From NCBI GenBank assembly GCA_030248135.1, contig JASANC010005657.1:62001-126000 (forward strand): a stretch of 64,000 bases of DNA. Reading direction: 5' to 3'. The stretch is from Theristus sp. LFF4_11. Its lineage: Eukaryota > Nematoda > Chromadorea > Monhysterida > Xyalidae. The translations under genes and the position numbers were made by a program. Below, in pieces: positions 62,458 to 64,000 of this stretch (the stretch's first letter is position 1; each line of letters begins with the position of its first letter). The notes under the pieces were generated by a model that was given only the letters and a program-made list of their open reading frames with translations, ran no database searches and was not told where the DNA came from.

Positions 62458-64000
62458 CTGAAAAATAGAGGGAAACGGTGAAAATGTGAGTGAAAAAAAA
62501 TTGGCGATACCCACCCCGTAGCCGCCACTCGATCAAAACGAAAACGCTATTCAAATTCGCGCGGAAACAGCGCTGTATTGCGTGTTTTGGTTGCGACGTC
62601 ACCCAAATGGTTGTCCGTCCGCAACCCAACAATGCACGCACACGCAATCCAATGCTGTTTGTGCGCGAACTTTTATAGCGTTTCACGATGACCGAATGAC
62701 GTAAGTCCGAAGTGGACAGAACAGAACCGCCGTGCTGTTCACCTGAAACTTTGCTACCATCACACGGCTAATATGAAAATGTGAGCAATAGCAAATGGTG
62801 GAAACGGCAAAATGCAACCCTTTGCAAAGCTTCATACCCGTTCGTCATTCACGATAGGTATTCTTAGCCAGGATAACTGCACCATTGTCTTAAATGTCTA
62901 CGTGAGAACATGCAAGCGAAAAACACCGAATGCAACTTTCTCAGTCGTCTGTGCTAGCGTCTCTCAAAAATTCACATGCTCAATTAACGTTTTTCACAAC
63001 TATTGTTTTTTTTGTTTCAGTGTCGTCAAATGGCAAACTGAGAATCGAGCGACAGACAAGACGCGCATGGATGCGTTGGCTGTGTACACGGTTCGTGTGT
63101 TTACGCGGAAAACAGCTATAAATAGCACGGCAAAGCCTAATCAGCGCTGAAGCTGACTGAGGAGGCCAAAATTAATACCGCCATCTGATTAGGTTTGAAA
63201 CCTGCACGGAGCGTCGTAACGAGTGTGTGTATGTGTATATGCACTGCAGAATTACTACGTTTACCGGGCAATATTAAGCAAAGAACGTCAGTTTGCGTAC
63301 AACAGATGATCATTTTAAGGTGTCATTTCATTTGCTGACTATTAAAACCAAAATTTGCACACAACGAAACAGTGAGTGAGCGAACGAGTGAATGAAAAGA
63401 GAGCATAATATATCAGTCGGCGGGTTCGAACGGTAGGCTACCGTGCTGACGTCATTACGCCGCGTTTGTGGCGCCGCCGGTCGTACCGTCCATGTGTGTA
63501 TAGACGTGTGCCACTTGTTTGACGGCCACAAGTAAACAGAGATTATGGGAGCGAGAGAGAGCGCTCTCTGAATGAATTAGTCGTCAATGCAGTGACGTCA
63601 ATGGCAAAAACCATGTGTGTGCTTGTTCGTTACTACACCAACATCAACGGCAGAAGTTCTCTTGCTGTCCGTAACATCATTGACCATGCGAGTGAGAGCA
63701 GCTCATATGTATGATTCGAATGTTTTAAAACACGCTTTACATGACCAGTGTGTTACCGTGCCTAGGATCTCTTGACACGATCTTATTAACAAGATGCTGT
63801 TAAAAAACGTTTTACTCGACACATTTTTTCCTTCCAATCTTCCCAATAATGATAGTTCCTGACGATCTCATGACAGATGATTGTGAAATCCTGTCAGATC
63901 TAATACGGTAAATACTTCCTCTTCACGATTGCCGAGAGTACTGAAATTCTACTGTGCGTGCACGCATCTGGTTGTCAGTGTGCAGGAAAAACAGTATTAA
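62458..64000. other. Probable lag-1 upstream region
   Basis: No gene recognised. A CTATAAAAG motif on the minus strand at 62670-62678 is a candidate lag-1 TATA box about 215 bp upstream of the first recognised exon. A first exon between about 62640 and 62510 would then be short and possibly non-coding. Confidence 0.4.

Overview
The window is nuclear DNA of an animal, most likely a nematode. Its genes are split into many short exons with GT-AG (twice GC-AG) introns and T-rich 'tttcag' acceptors. The CSL/LAG-1 protein carries a residue pattern remembered from Caenorhabditis LAG-1 rather than vertebrate RBPJ ([12 protein letters not shown] in the beta-trefoil, ELVA before the FIGIGN motif). An SH2-tyrosine kinase of the small Fer/Fes-like class that is expanded in nematodes is also present. 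The species cannot be named from the sequence.

Layout, left to right. 1153-15470 (minus) is a ten-exon spastin gene (MIT plus AAA ATPase, 444 aa). Its 8.7-kb third intron holds two ~1-kb GC-rich minisatellite arrays in opposite orientation, one near each end of the intron, and between them a separate four-helix membrane protein gene on the same strand, a solo LTR, a palindromic element and a long CA repeat. 16469-20359 (minus) is an SH2-tyrosine kinase. 22177-22761 (plus) holds two exons of an unrecognised gene. 23252-25894 (plus) encodes a predicted single-pass membrane protein with kelch-like repeats. 25,920-30,130 is mostly nested transposons. 30274-32062 (plus) is NAA10, the catalytic subunit of N-terminal acetyltransferase A, convergent with 32447-38699 (minus), PGM3/AGM1 phosphoacetylglucosamine mutase. 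39828-43005 (plus) is a seven-exon gene for an unrecognised 338-aa protein. 46502-62457 (minus) is the Notch-pathway transcription factor lag-1/Su(H), with two very long low-complexity N-terminal exons separated by an 8.6-kb intron.

In spastin, the SH2 kinase, NAA10, PGM3, the 338-aa gene and LAG-1, every exon junction listed keeps the reading frame and the summed exon lengths are multiples of three, so these models are well supported. Boundaries in the kelch gene are only partly resolved. The genes have unrelated housekeeping and signalling roles and do not form an operon or a pathway.

The rest of the window is dominated by small non-autonomous transposons. I could define hAT-type elements with poly-G/poly-C interiors and perfect 8-bp target duplications, TA-flanked hairpin elements, further palindromic families, and two solo LTRs that both lie between CATG duplications. 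Several are nested in each other, which gives an order of insertion. The most unusual structure is the pair of inverted arrays bracketing the long spastin intron, which could fold the pre-mRNA into a very long duplex and loop out the nested gene.
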